Program-made: the position numbers and the translations under genes
Notes under the pieces: generated by a model
Databases searched by the model: none
What the model saw: the letters and a program-made list of their open reading frames with translations, nothing else
Told to the model about the DNA's origin: nothing
Assembly: GCF_002583555.1 (NCBI RefSeq)
Contig: NZ_BEGX01000028.1
Location: 62,001-126,000, forward strand
DNA from: Pseudonocardia sp. N23
GTDB taxonomy: Bacteria; Actinomycetota; Actinomycetes; Mycobacteriales; Pseudonocardiaceae
Reading direction: 5' to 3'
Length of the DNA stretch: 64,000 nucleotides
In this document: in pieces, positions 1 to 8,800 of the stretch
Layout of the letters: each line of letters starts with the position of its first letter
Position numbering within the stretch: the stretch's first letter is position 1

Positions 1-1272
1 GTGGTCCGAGAGCGGCTGCACCAGGACCCCGTCGGCGGCGGCCGCGTCGGCGAGCGCCCGGTCGTCGACCTGGTTCGCGAAGGTCACCATCAGGTGCAGC
101 CCCGCGGCGATGCCGTGCACCGTCACCTCGGGCAGGTGCTCGCGCAAGGCGTCGAGCATCGCGTCGCGCCGGGCCCGCACCCGTACCCGCACCCGGCGCA
201 GGTGCCGTTCCAGCGCCCCCGAGGCCAGCAGGTGCGCGAACACGAGCTGCGGCAGGGCGGGTGCGCCCAGATCAGCCATCCACCGCTCGTGGACGACCTC
301 GTCGCGAAGCCGTGCGGGCACCACCAGCCAGCCCAGCCGCAGGCCGGGCGCGAGGGTCTTGGACACGCTGCCCGCGTGCGCGACGAGCTCGGGCGCCAGG
401 CACTGCAGCGCCGGGACGGGCGGGCGGTCGTAGCGGAACTCGGCGTCGTAGTCGTCCTCGACCACGAGTCCGCCGTCCGCGGCCCAGTCGAGCAGGGCCC
501 GACGACGCGCCGGGGCGAGCACGACACCGGTCGGGAACTGGTGGGCCGGGGTGAGCAGCACCGTCGGCACCCCAGCGCGGCGCAACGCCTCGACGTCGAG
601 ACCCGAGTCGTCGACGGGCACCGCGACCGGCGCCATCCCCCAGTGCGCCATCTGCTCGCGGGCGCCCTTCGAACCGGGGTCCTCCACCCCGACGGCCGGC
701 GTATCGGCGCGCACGAGGACCCGCGACAGCACGGCCAGCGCCTGCGCCACCCCGGCGACGACGACGATCTCGTCGGGCGCCGCGACGACCCCGCGGGTGC
801 GTCGCAGCCACGCGGAGATCTCCCTTCGCAGCAACGGGTGGCCACGCGGGTCGGGGTAGCCGAGGTCCGCCGCGGTGGTGCCGTCGAGGACCTCGCGCTC
901 GGCCCGCAGCCACGCCGCGCGGGGGAAGGCGGAGAGGTCCGGCAGGCCGGGCGAGAGGTCGAGCGGGGCCTGCGCGCGGCGCTCGGTGCCGGCGTCGGCG
1001 GGTGCGGGCCGGGGCGCGGTGGCGACGACGGTCCCGCGGGCACCGCCTGTCACGAACAGGCCCTCGTCGGCGAGGCGCCGGTAGGCCTCGACGACGACGC
1101 CGCGCGAGAGCCCGAGGTCGGCGGCGAGCGTACGGGACGCCGGCAGCGTCGCGCCGACGCCGAGCGACCCGTCGGCCACGGCGGCCCGCAGGGCGTCGGT
1201 CAGCCAGCCCGCGAGGCCACCGCGCGGCACGCCGGTGGCGTCGAGCTGCAGGAAGTCCGATCCGGCTGCCAC
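1..1272 (-). CDS. MocR/PdxR-type transcriptional regulator (3' end cut by window edge)
   Basis: Reading the minus strand gives an N-terminal GntR-type winged helix (around residues 10-80, with the recognition-helix region SRGVVVEAYRRL) followed by a fold-type I aminotransferase domain. The PLP-lysine motif is visible as SVSKTLAPGLRLGW, near base 357. MocR proteins bind PLP and usually activate a divergent gene, here the EamA-family exporter starting at 1400. About 424 residues are visible; family members are about 450-490 long, so only the C-terminal tail is missing. I chose the GTG at 1272 because a GAGGG Shine-Dalgarno lies 8 bases upstream; in-frame GTGs at 1275 and 1281 are alternatives. 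The Shine-Dalgarno directly abuts a 40-bp palindrome (1286-1325). The family is clear; the ligand and target are inferred. Confidence 0.85.
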   Translation of the reverse strand, partial: MAAGSDFLQLDATGVPRGGLAGWLTDALRAAVADGSLGVGATLPASRTLAADLGLSRGVVVEAYRRLADEGLFVTGGARGTVVATAPRPAPADAGTERRAQAPLDLSPGLPDLSAFPRAAWLRAEREVLDGTTAADLGYPDPRGHPLLRREISAWLRRTRGVVAAPDEIVVVAGVAQALAVLSRVLVRADTPAVGVEDPGSKGAREQMAHWGMAPVAVPVDDSGLDVEALRRAGVPTVLLTPAHQFPTGVVLAPARRRALLDWAADGGLVVEDDYDAEFRYDRPPVPALQCLAPELVAHAGSVSKTLAPGLRLGWLVVPARLRDEVVHERWMADLGAPALPQLVFAHLLASGALERHLRRVRVRVRARRDAMLDALREHLPEVTVHGIAAGLHLMVTFANQVDDRALADAAAADGVLVQPLSDH

Positions 1273-1285
1273 CACACCCACCCTC

Positions 1286-1325
1286 GTGAGTGGCGATGGC
1301 CGCTATGGCGGCTATTCCGACTCAC
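1286..1325. repeat. Intergenic copy of the 40-bp palindromic element (copy E1)
   Basis: The outer arms GTGAGT / ACTCAC match the copies embedded in the NRPS genes, and the total length is also 40 bp. This copy is degenerate: 14 of 18 arm positions pair. The flanks are TC on the left and AG on the right of the plus strand, the same polarity as the copies at 41003 and 49622. It lies between two divergent genes, so it is not a terminator. On the minus strand it ends one base before the MocR Shine-Dalgarno. Confidence 0.75.
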
Positions 1326-1399
1326 AGCATCTTGGACCTTTTGATGACCACGACCTTGGCCCTGTTCGCAGGACCATAGCGGCGCCGACGATCGACGGC

Positions 1400-2287
1400 A
1401 TGAGAACGGGAACCGCACTCGCCGTCGGCGGGCTGGGGATGGTCTTCGTCGGCGGCGGCGTCGCGGTCTCCGGCCTGCTGCGCGACGCGCCGATGCTGAC
1501 GACCCAGGCCCTCCGATACGCGGCTGCGTTCGTGATCCTGCTGGTGGCGGCCAGGTTGTCGGGGCGGCGGATCGTCGTGCCGCGCGGGCGCGAGTGGCTG
1601 TGGCTCGGCGGGGTCGCGAGCACCGGGCTGGTGCTGTTCAACGTCGCGCTCGTCAGGGGTTCGGCGCACGCGGAGCCGGCGGTGCTCGGCGTCGCCGTCG
1701 CGAGCGTCCCGGTGCTGCTCGCGCTCGGCGGTCGCGGCGACCGGCGCGTCGTCCTCTGCGGAGCGGTCCTGGTGACGGCCGGCGCGGCGCTCGTCGAGGG
1801 TGGCGGCCGTACCGACGCACAGGGGCTGGGCTGGGCGCTCGTCGTACTGGCCTGCGAGGCGGGGTTCACGCTGCTCGCGGTACCCGTCCTCGGCCGGCAC
1901 GGACCGTGGGGCGTCTCGGTGCACACCTGCTGGATGGCGGCGGTCGGGCTGGGGGTCGGCGGGCTCGTCACCGAAGGACCTCCCGCCGTGACGACGCTGC
2001 GTCCCGAGCACCTGGCCGCCATGGCCTACCTGGCCGTCGGCGTCACGGCCGTCGCGTTCGTGCTCTGGTACTCCGCGGTCGCCACACTGGGGGCAGGACG
2101 CGCCGGGCTGCTCACCGGGATCGCGCCCGTCGCCGCGACGCTGATCGGGACGGCGCTCGGGGAGCCGTTCCCCGACCCGCGGGTGTGGCTGGGACTGGCG
2201 CTGGTCGGTGCCGGGCTGGCCGTGGGGATGCGCCGGTCGCGCCGGCCGGTCCCGCCGGGCCGCACGGAGGCTCCCGCACGGACCTGA
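1400..2287 (+). CDS. EamA-family (DMT superfamily) transporter
   Basis: A 295-residue, very hydrophobic protein with about ten predicted membrane segments arranged as two EamA repeats (roughly residues 5-135 and 145-280). The second repeat has the typical tail GRAGLLTGIAPVAATLIGTALGE and ends in a basic cytoplasmic stretch. EamA proteins are usually exporters of amino acids or small metabolites; the substrate cannot be read from sequence. The frame is open upstream to 1235, but the ATG at 1400 begins the first membrane helix and leaves room for a divergent promoter with the MocR gene. The MocR gene next door suggests PLP-linked regulation. No direct link to the siderophore is visible. Confidence 0.85.
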   Translation: MRTGTALAVGGLGMVFVGGGVAVSGLLRDAPMLTTQALRYAAAFVILLVAARLSGRRIVVPRGREWLWLGGVASTGLVLFNVALVRGSAHAEPAVLGVAVASVPVLLALGGRGDRRVVLCGAVLVTAGAALVEGGGRTDAQGLGWALVVLACEAGFTLLAVPVLGRHGPWGVSVHTCWMAAVGLGVGGLVTEGPPAVTTLRPEHLAAMAYLAVGVTAVAFVLWYSAVATLGAGRAGLLTGIAPVAATLIGTALGEPFPDPRVWLGLALVGAGLAVGMRRSRRPVPPGRTEAPART

Positions 2288-2404
2288 ACGGCGGATCCAC
2301 GGTTCGACGACCCGGGATTCGGGAACCCGGGGACCAGCGCGCCGCGTCGAGGCGCCACGGAGAAGGAGGCCGACATGGCTCCGAGGTTGAGCCACACCTC
2401 GTGC

Positions 2405-2420
2405 GTTAGCGGTCGCTAAC
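2405..2420. promoter_or_regulatory. Palindromic operator upstream of the TetR-family gene
   Basis: GTTAGCG-GT-CGCTAAC is a 7-bp perfect inverted repeat with a 2-bp centre, 16 bases before the ATG at 2437. TetR proteins commonly autoregulate through such sites. Binding is inferred from position and symmetry. Confidence 0.6.
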
Positions 2421-2436
2421 CGACTACGCTGCGCCG

Positions 2437-3021
2437 ATGGCCGTTCCGACGGGTGCCGCTACCGGTCGGCGCGAGCAGATTCTCACCGTCGCGGCCCGGC
2501 TGTTCGCCAAGCACGGGTTCCACGGGGTGAGCATCGCCGACCTCGGCGCGGCCGTCGGCGTCAGCGGTCCGGCGCTCTACCGGCACTTTCCCGGCAAGGA
2601 GGCGTTGCTCGCGGAGATGCTCGTCGGGATCAGCGAGCACCTGTTGGCCGGGGGCCGGGAGCGGGCCGAGGCCGGCGGCACCGCACGGGAGACGTTGGCC
2701 GCGCTCGTCGACTTCCAGCTCGACTTCGCGCTCACCTCGCCCGAGCTCATCGTCGTGCAGGACCGTGATCTCGCGAACCTGCCGCCCGAGCCGCGGCGCA
2801 AGGTCCGCCTGTTGCAGCGCACCTACGTCGAGATCTGGGTGGAGGTGCTGCGGGAGATCACCCCGGGGTTGTCGCCGGAGGCCGCGCGGATCGCTGCGCA
2901 CGGCGCGTTCGGACTGCTCAACTCCACCCCGCACAGCGCGGCCTACGGCAGCGCCCGGGAGGTCGCGGCGCGGCTGCGCGGCATGGCGTGGACGGCGTTG
3001 ACGACGCTCGACCCGTCCTGA
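2437..3021 (+). CDS. TetR-family transcriptional regulator
   Basis: A 194-residue protein. Residues about 12-58 form the TetR DNA-binding domain, with the helix-turn-helix core SIADLGAAVGVSGPALYRHFPGKEALL. The all-helical C-terminal part (QDRDLANLPPEPRRKVRL and later GAFGLLNSTPHS) resembles the SACE_7040-type ligand domain found in actinobacterial repressors of acyl-CoA or lipid catabolism genes. The length is normal for the family. It stands alone between the EamA gene and the convergent metal ATPase, and the perfect inverted repeat just upstream suggests autoregulation. The effector and any further targets are unknown. Confidence 0.88.
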   Translation: MAVPTGAATGRREQILTVAARLFAKHGFHGVSIADLGAAVGVSGPALYRHFPGKEALLAEMLVGISEHLLAGGRERAEAGGTARETLAALVDFQLDFALTSPELIVVQDRDLANLPPEPRRKVRLLQRTYVEIWVEVLREITPGLSPEAARIAAHGAFGLLNSTPHSAAYGSAREVAARLRGMAWTALTTLDPS

Positions 3022-3073
3022 CGGCGTCGCGCGGGTGAGCACGCGGCGCCGCGGGCGTCGGGGCGCAGGAGCC

Positions 3074-3094
3074 GGCTCGGCCCAGGGCTGAGCC
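3074..3094. terminator. Hairpin between convergent TetR and P-type ATPase genes
   Basis: GGCTCGGCCC-A-GGGCTGAGCC folds as a ten-position stem containing one G-T wobble. It lies in the 114-bp gap between two convergent stops and could terminate both transcripts. There is no T-run, which is common in actinobacteria. Confidence 0.45.
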
Positions 3095-3135
3095 GCCCGC
3101 AGCCTCACGGCTGCCGTTCGGGCCTGCGACGACCG

Positions 3136-5016
3136 TCAGGGGGCGGCCGTGAGGTCGCGCGCGACCTCACGGCTGTCGACGGGCCGGGGGACGAGGCCGG
3201 GGTCGCGGTGGGTCCGGTCGAGCAGCAGGCGCAGGCCGTTGAGACAGACGACGACCGTCGACAGCTCGTGGCCCGCGACACCGAGGACCAGCGGCAGGGT
3301 GCCGATCAGGTCCCATGCGACCAGCCCCGCGATGACGGCACCGGCGAACGCCAGGTTGACCCGGGCGACACGGGTGGCTCTGCGCGACAACGTGACCAGT
3401 GCCGGGAGGCCACCCATCGGGTCGCGGAGCAGCACGCCGTCGCCGGCCTGGACGCTCAGCGCGCTGGCACCGTGCCCGACGGCCAGCCCGACGTCGGCGA
3501 CGGCGAGCAGGGGCGCGTCGTTGACGCCGTCGCCCGCGGCGAGGACGGTGCGGCCGTCGCGCTGCCGGTCCTCGACCACGTCGGCCTTCCCGTCGGGCAG
3601 CAGTCCCGAGTGCACCTCGGTGATGCCGAGCCGGGTGGCGACGGCACGAGCGGGACGTTCGGCGTCGCCGGTGAGCAGCACGGGCGTCCGGCCGGTCAGC
3701 GCGGCGAGTGACGCGACCGCCTCGTGTGCGCCGGGGCGGAGGTCGTCGGCGAGCCCCAGCGTCCCGCGGACCTCGCCGTCGACCCGTACGACGACGACGG
3801 TCGCCTCGGTCTCCGTGGAGCCGGGCGACGGGCGGCCGACCGTCACCACCTGGCCGTCGACGATCGCCCGGACCCCGATCCCCGGCTCGGCCGCGAACCC
3901 GGTCGCCGACGGGACCCGCAGTCGCCTGCGCGACGCCTCCTCCCGGATCGCGCGTCCGAGCGCGTGCTCGCTCCCGGCTTCCGCCGCGGCGGCGAGCGCG
4001 ACGAGCCCGTCCGGGTCGACCGCCCGCACCTCGACCACGCGGGGCCGGCCCGAGGTCAGGGTGCCCGTCTTGTCGAGGACAACGGTGTCGACGGCCGCGA
4101 GGGCCTCGACGACTCCTGCGTCGCGCAGCAGCGCGCCCCGGCGGGCGGCGACGGCGATCGTGGCGAGCAGCGGCGGCATCGTCGCGAGCACGACGGCGCA
4201 GGGCGAGGCGACGATCATGAACGTCATGGCGCGCAGCAGGGTCGGCTCGAACGCGGCACCGAACAGCAGCGGGACGCCGAGCAGCGCGAGCGTCACGACC
4301 ACGACGCCGACCGAGTAGGGCTGCTCGATCCGCTCGATCAGCAGCTGGCGGCGTGACGCCGACTCCGTGGCCCGTTCGACGCGGTCGCGGATGCCCGCGA
4401 CGACCCAGTCCCCGGGGTCGCGGGCGACCCGCACGCGCAGCACGCCGGTGCCGTTGACCGTGCCGGCGTGCACCGTCGAACCGATCTCGGCGGGGCGGGG
4501 CAGCGGCTCCCCGGTCAGTGAGGCGGTGTCGATCTCGCTCGCCCCGTCGACGACGTCACCGTCAGCGGGGACGTGTTCGCCGGGGCGGACGAGGACGAGG
4601 TCGCCGATCCGCAGGTCACGGGCCGCGACGGTCGTCTCGGCGTCTCCGTCGAGCAGTACCGCCGTCTCCGGTGCGAGGTCGAGGAGGGCCTCGATGCCGC
4701 GGCGGGTGCGGGTGGTCATGACTGCTTCGAGCGCCCCCGACGTCGCGAAGATGACGACGAGCAGGCCTCCGTCCAGCGGCTGTCCGATCGCCGCTGCGGC
4801 GAGGGCGGCGACGACCATGAGCAGGTCGACGTCGAGCGTGCCGTGGCGCAGCGCGCGCACGCCCGACCAGCCCGGTTCCCACCCGCCGGCGACGTAGCAG
4901 ACGACCCAGGCCGCGACGGTCAGCGCGGTGGGCGCGCCGAGCAGCTGCGCGGGGACGGCCACCGCGAATGCGGCGAGGGACAGCAGGGCGTAGCGGACCT
5001 CGGGAAGCACCCGCAC
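3136..5016 (-). CDS. P1B-4 type metal-efflux ATPase (CtpD/PfeT-like)
   Basis: A 626-residue membrane ATPase. Visible motifs are the actuator loop TGEPLPRP, the membrane ion-binding SPC motif (MIVASPCAVV, about residue 270), the phosphorylation site DKTGTLT (about residue 310) and the hinge GDGVNDAP. An HE motif lies in the last helix (GHELSTVVVCLNGLRLL, about residue 585). SPC together with a C-terminal HE..ST helix marks the P1B-4 subgroup, which exports Co2+ and Fe2+ in characterised members. There is no N-terminal metal-binding domain, as usual for P1B-4. The start is GTG at 5016. An 8-bp inverted repeat lies just upstream. Placed right after the siderophore operon, iron export to balance uptake is a reasonable inference; cobalt or another divalent metal is possible. 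Confidence 0.88.
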   Translation of the reverse strand: MRVLPEVRYALLSLAAFAVAVPAQLLGAPTALTVAAWVVCYVAGGWEPGWSGVRALRHGTLDVDLLMVVAALAAAAIGQPLDGGLLVVIFATSGALEAVMTTRTRRGIEALLDLAPETAVLLDGDAETTVAARDLRIGDLVLVRPGEHVPADGDVVDGASEIDTASLTGEPLPRPAEIGSTVHAGTVNGTGVLRVRVARDPGDWVVAGIRDRVERATESASRRQLLIERIEQPYSVGVVVVTLALLGVPLLFGAAFEPTLLRAMTFMIVASPCAVVLATMPPLLATIAVAARRGALLRDAGVVEALAAVDTVVLDKTGTLTSGRPRVVEVRAVDPDGLVALAAAAEAGSEHALGRAIREEASRRRLRVPSATGFAAEPGIGVRAIVDGQVVTVGRPSPGSTETEATVVVVRVDGEVRGTLGLADDLRPGAHEAVASLAALTGRTPVLLTGDAERPARAVATRLGITEVHSGLLPDGKADVVEDRQRDGRTVLAAGDGVNDAPLLAVADVGLAVGHGASALSVQAGDGVLLRDPMGGLPALVTLSRRATRVARVNLAFAGAVIAGLVAWDLIGTLPLVLGVAGHELSTVVVCLNGLRLLLDRTHRDPGLVPRPVDSREVARDLTAAP

Positions 5017-5021
5017 ACCCT

Positions 5022-5041
5022 ATCTGCGTATACACGCAGAT
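5022..5041. promoter_or_regulatory. Inverted repeat upstream of the P-type ATPase
   Basis: ATCTGCGT-ATAC-ACGCAGAT is a perfect 8-bp inverted repeat, 6 bases before the GTG start and 20 bases after the flavoprotein stop. Its position suits an operator for a metal-sensing repressor. The regulator is not in the window. Confidence 0.5.
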
Positions 5042-5061
5042 GCGTAATCAGAAGATGACAG

Positions 5062-5889
5062 TCACAGGAGCCCGGCGCGGCCCAGCCGCTCCTCGTAGAG
5101 GTCCATCGCCTCCTCCTCGTTGCTCGCCTCGGCCTCGGCCTGCTCCCACAGCTCTCCGATGTCGACGGACGACCGCGCCAACCGCTCGGCCCACGCCGCG
5201 GCGTCCCGGCGCCAGTAGCCGATCACGCCGTACGACTGGGCGGGCAGCGTCAGCTCGTGGCGCAGGTACTTGCGGACAGCCCGCGTCGCGGCGGCCTCGC
5301 CCGCGACGTAGACATACCCCGGCCCGTCGGGCAGCTCCACCTCCCGCGCGATCCGCTCCAGCTCGGACCCGCCGTGCACGACCTCTGGGTTGTGCACCCA
5401 GGTGACCTCGGCGCCGGGGAGAGCCTGTTCGTCGGCGGCAGACGGGACCTCCGCGACGACGATCGTGCGCATCCCCGCAGGCGCCTCCTCGACGATGCGC
5501 GCCGCCGCGGGCAGGCCCGTGGTGTCGACGAGCAGCACCTGCCAGCCGGCGTCCTCCGGCCGGACCATCCAGCTGTTCTGGTAGGTCAGCGAGAGCTGGT
5601 CTCCCGGCTTCCCGCGGCGTGCCCACGACGACGCCGCCCCACCCTCGTGGACGATCACGTCGAACGTGACGCGGTCGCCCTCGACGCGGCGCACCGTGTA
5701 CCAGTGTCCACGCTCCACATCGGACTCGGCGGCGCTCGATCCGTCGGCCGGGAACGTGAGCACGCACCCTTCGTCGGACACACCCAGCGACTCGAACCCG
5801 GACACCTCCACCACCACGCGCACGATGCTCGGCGACAGGGCCTCGACGGCGACGACGTCGGCGGGCCGCGCGTCCGGCTGGTCCCTCAT
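5062..5889 (-). CDS. Siderophore-interacting protein (FAD-dependent ferric-siderophore reductase)
   Basis: A 275-residue flavoprotein of the SIP/ViuB family, which reduces ferric siderophores in the cytoplasm with NAD(P)H so that Fe2+ is released. The N-terminal barrel carries the flavin motif HWYTVR at residues 62-67. The C-terminal part has the nucleotide-side motif YVAGEAAATRAVRKYL and the family tail GYWRRD. The length matches the family (about 250-290). The start ATG overlaps the NRPS1 stop as TGATG, so it is the last gene of the biosynthetic operon and probably translationally coupled. It is likely the iron-release enzyme for the product made upstream. Confidence 0.9.
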   Translation of the reverse strand: MRDQPDARPADVVAVEALSPSIVRVVVEVSGFESLGVSDEGCVLTFPADGSSAAESDVERGHWYTVRRVEGDRVTFDVIVHEGGAASSWARRGKPGDQLSLTYQNSWMVRPEDAGWQVLLVDTTGLPAAARIVEEAPAGMRTIVVAEVPSAADEQALPGAEVTWVHNPEVVHGGSELERIAREVELPDGPGYVYVAGEAAATRAVRKYLRHELTLPAQSYGVIGYWRRDAAAWAERLARSSVDIGELWEQAEAEASNEEEAMDLYEERLGRAGLL

Positions 5890-8800
5890 CAGCTCTCCTC
5901 TGTCCTGTCGAGTACATCCTCCACCGCTGCCCGCAGCGCCGGACCCAGCTCCGCCACGGGTCCGGGCGCCAGCATCTCGGCGTGCGTGGCGTCGACGACG
6001 ACCACCTGGAGGGGATCGTCGTAGAACGGCTGCCAGTCCTGGGGCGCAGCCGGGGTGGCGTCGCGGCCGGCCTTGAAGAACACCAGACGTGACGACGACC
6101 GGTGCGACGGGCCGTCGTAGCGGGCCGCGGAGATCCGCCGGATCCGGGCTGCGGCCTCGCCGATGTGCTCGTCGGACACTCCGGCGAGCAGCCCCGGCCG
6201 CCCGTCGACCAGCTCACGGACCGCGGCCGGCCCGAAGTCGTCCCCGGAGAGGTCGGAGAGGTCGGAGAGGTCGTAGCCGGTGAACAGCAGCAGCTCGTGG
6301 AGGGCGTCGTCCTCGCTGAGCTCCTCGACGTCCGGTGCGGACGCCTCGGGGAACCCGTCGATCATGACGACGAGCGGCGTCGGCCCCACCCTCGCTGCGA
6401 CCTCGTGGGCGAGCACCGTGCCCAGCGACCAACCGAGCAGGACGTACGGTCCCTGCGCGCGCAGCTCACGGATCATGGCGGCGTAGCGGTCGGCCAGCTC
6501 GGCGATCGACGCCGTGCCGTCGCCGGTGTCCTGCAGCGCGAACACCGGGACGTCCGGCGGCAGGTGCGGCAGCAGCCGGGCGTAGGTCCAGCCGATGCCG
6601 ATCGCAGGCGGCAGGCAGAACACGGCGGGTCCCTCGTCGGGGCCGGTGCGCAGCCGCAGGACGGCGTCGAAGGGTTCCGCCGACGTCAGGGTCGCCGCGA
6701 GGGCCGCGGGTGTCGGCGCCTGGAAGACGGTGGCGACGGAGACGTCCGCGTCCAGCTCGGCCCGGATCCGTGCGACCAGCCGGGTGGCCAGCAGCGAGTG
6801 CCCGCCGAGGTCGAAGAAGCCGTCGTCGACACCGACCCGGTCGACCTCGAGGACCTGCGCGAACAGTGCGCACAGCGCGATCTCCGACGCGGTCGACGGC
6901 TCACGCTCGGCGACCGTCGTCGTCTCGGGTTCGGGCAGCGCGCGGCGGTCGACCTTGCCGTGGCGGGTGAGCGGCAGCGTGTCGAGGACGACGACCGCCG
7001 CGGGCGTCATGTACCCGGGCAGCCGGGCCGCGACGTGCGCCCGGACGGCCATGTCGAGGTCCGCCGTGTTGCCGGGGTCGGCGGGGATGACGTAGGCGAG
7101 CAGCCGCCGCGCCTGGCCCGCACCCCGCATGACGACGACCGCGCGCCCGACCCGCGGATGGCCGCCGATCACGGCCTCCACCTCGCCGAGCTCGATGCGG
7201 TGCCCGCGGATCTTGACCTGGTCGTCGGCGCGGCCGTGCAGCGTGAGCCGCCCGTCGACACCGATCCGGGCCAGGTCGCCGGTGCGGTAGATCCGGGCGC
7301 CGTCCTCTCCGCACGGGTCGGCGACGAACCGTGCGGCCGTCTGTGCGGGCGCGTCGCGGTAGCCGCGGGCCAGCCCCGGCCCGGACAGGTACAGCTCGCC
7401 GAGGACACCGGCCGGGACGGGACGCAGCCGGTCGTCGAGGACGGCGACGCCGAAGCCCGCCACCGGCCCCTCGCCCTGCTCCCAGTCGAGTCGCCAGCGG
7501 TAGGCGTTGACGGTGGTCTCGCTGGGCCCGTACAGGTCGACGAAGTACGTCTCGCCGCCGGCGAAGCGCTCCCGGATGCGGTCGGTGATGGGCTCGCCGC
7601 CCACGGCGATGATCGACGGCCGGTGGCCCGGCCGGTCCCAGATGCCGCTGCTCAGCAGCGCGTCGACGTAGGACGGGGTGAGGTCGATGGCGTCGATGCG
7701 CTCGCGTTCGACGAGCGCCATCAGCGCCTCGGGGTCGCGCATCGTCGCCGAGTCGGCGACGACGAGCTCGCAGCCCTCCAGCATCCACAGCAGCGGGTCC
7801 CAGGAGGCGTCGAAGGAGAACTCGGCCGAGTGCATGACCCGCGGCAGCGGCCGCGGGACGCCGTGGGCGTCGTCGACGGCGAGCCGGTCGTGATGGGTCG
7901 CGGCCAGCCGGGCGAGCGCGTCGTGGCTGACCAGCACCCCCTTGGGCACCCCCGTCGAGCCCGAGGTGAACACCAGGTACGCGGGGTGGTCGCGGTACAG
8001 CGGAGCGACGCGGTCGGCGTCGGTGACCGGGTGCGCGGGCAGGCCTGCGACGTCCGTGGTGTCGACGTCGACCCTGCGCACCGACGCGGGCAGCCCGTCC
8101 GCGGGAACCGACGAGTGGGTGACGACGGCGACGGTGCCGGCCAGCAGCACCGTCTTGCGGTCCGCGGGCACCGTCGGGTCGACGGCCACGAACGCCGCGC
8201 CCGCGACCTGCACGGCGAGCAGCATGGTCACGAGGTCGGCGCCGCGGGGAAGCACCACGCCGACGACGTCCTCGGGGCCGCAGCCGAGGCCCGCCAGATG
8301 CCGGGCCCAGCGTGCGATGTCGGAGGTGACGCGCGTCGAGTCGCGCCGGTCGTCGCCCGCGGTGAGACACATGGCGGCGGGCCGGGCGGCGAGCCCGGCG
8401 ACCAGCTCCGGGACCGTCGGAGCCGGGAGCAGCGGCGGCGTGGTGAGCCGCTCCCCCTCGTCGTCGGCCAGGACGGACAGGTCGTCGACCACGACCTCGG
8501 GGTCGGCCGCGACCTGCTCCAGCAGCCGGACGAGCCGGTCGCCCAACGCCTGTGCCGAAGCCCGATCGAACAGGTCGGCGTTGTACTCCACCGCGCAGCG
8601 CAGCCGGCCGTCCCGAGCCGTCGCGAAGTCGAAGGTCAGGTCGAACTGGGCCGACGTCCGCTCCCCCGCCAGGTCGGCCACCTCGGTGCCGGCAAGCGTC
8701 CATGCGCCGCCGCCCGCGGTCCCGTGGGTGACCATGACCTGGAACAACGGGTTGCGCGACGGGTCGCGGCGCGGGTCGAGGTGAGCGACGAGCCGGTCGA

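Noticed and set aside
1235..1399. A 55-residue N-terminal extension of the EamA protein
   Set aside because: It would overlap the MocR start and the palindrome, and it precedes the first membrane helix without resembling the family.
1326..1399. Promoter and MocR-binding direct repeats (TTGGACC, TTGGCCC)
   Set aside because: The copies are short and imperfect, and no good -10 box could be fixed; not enough to annotate.
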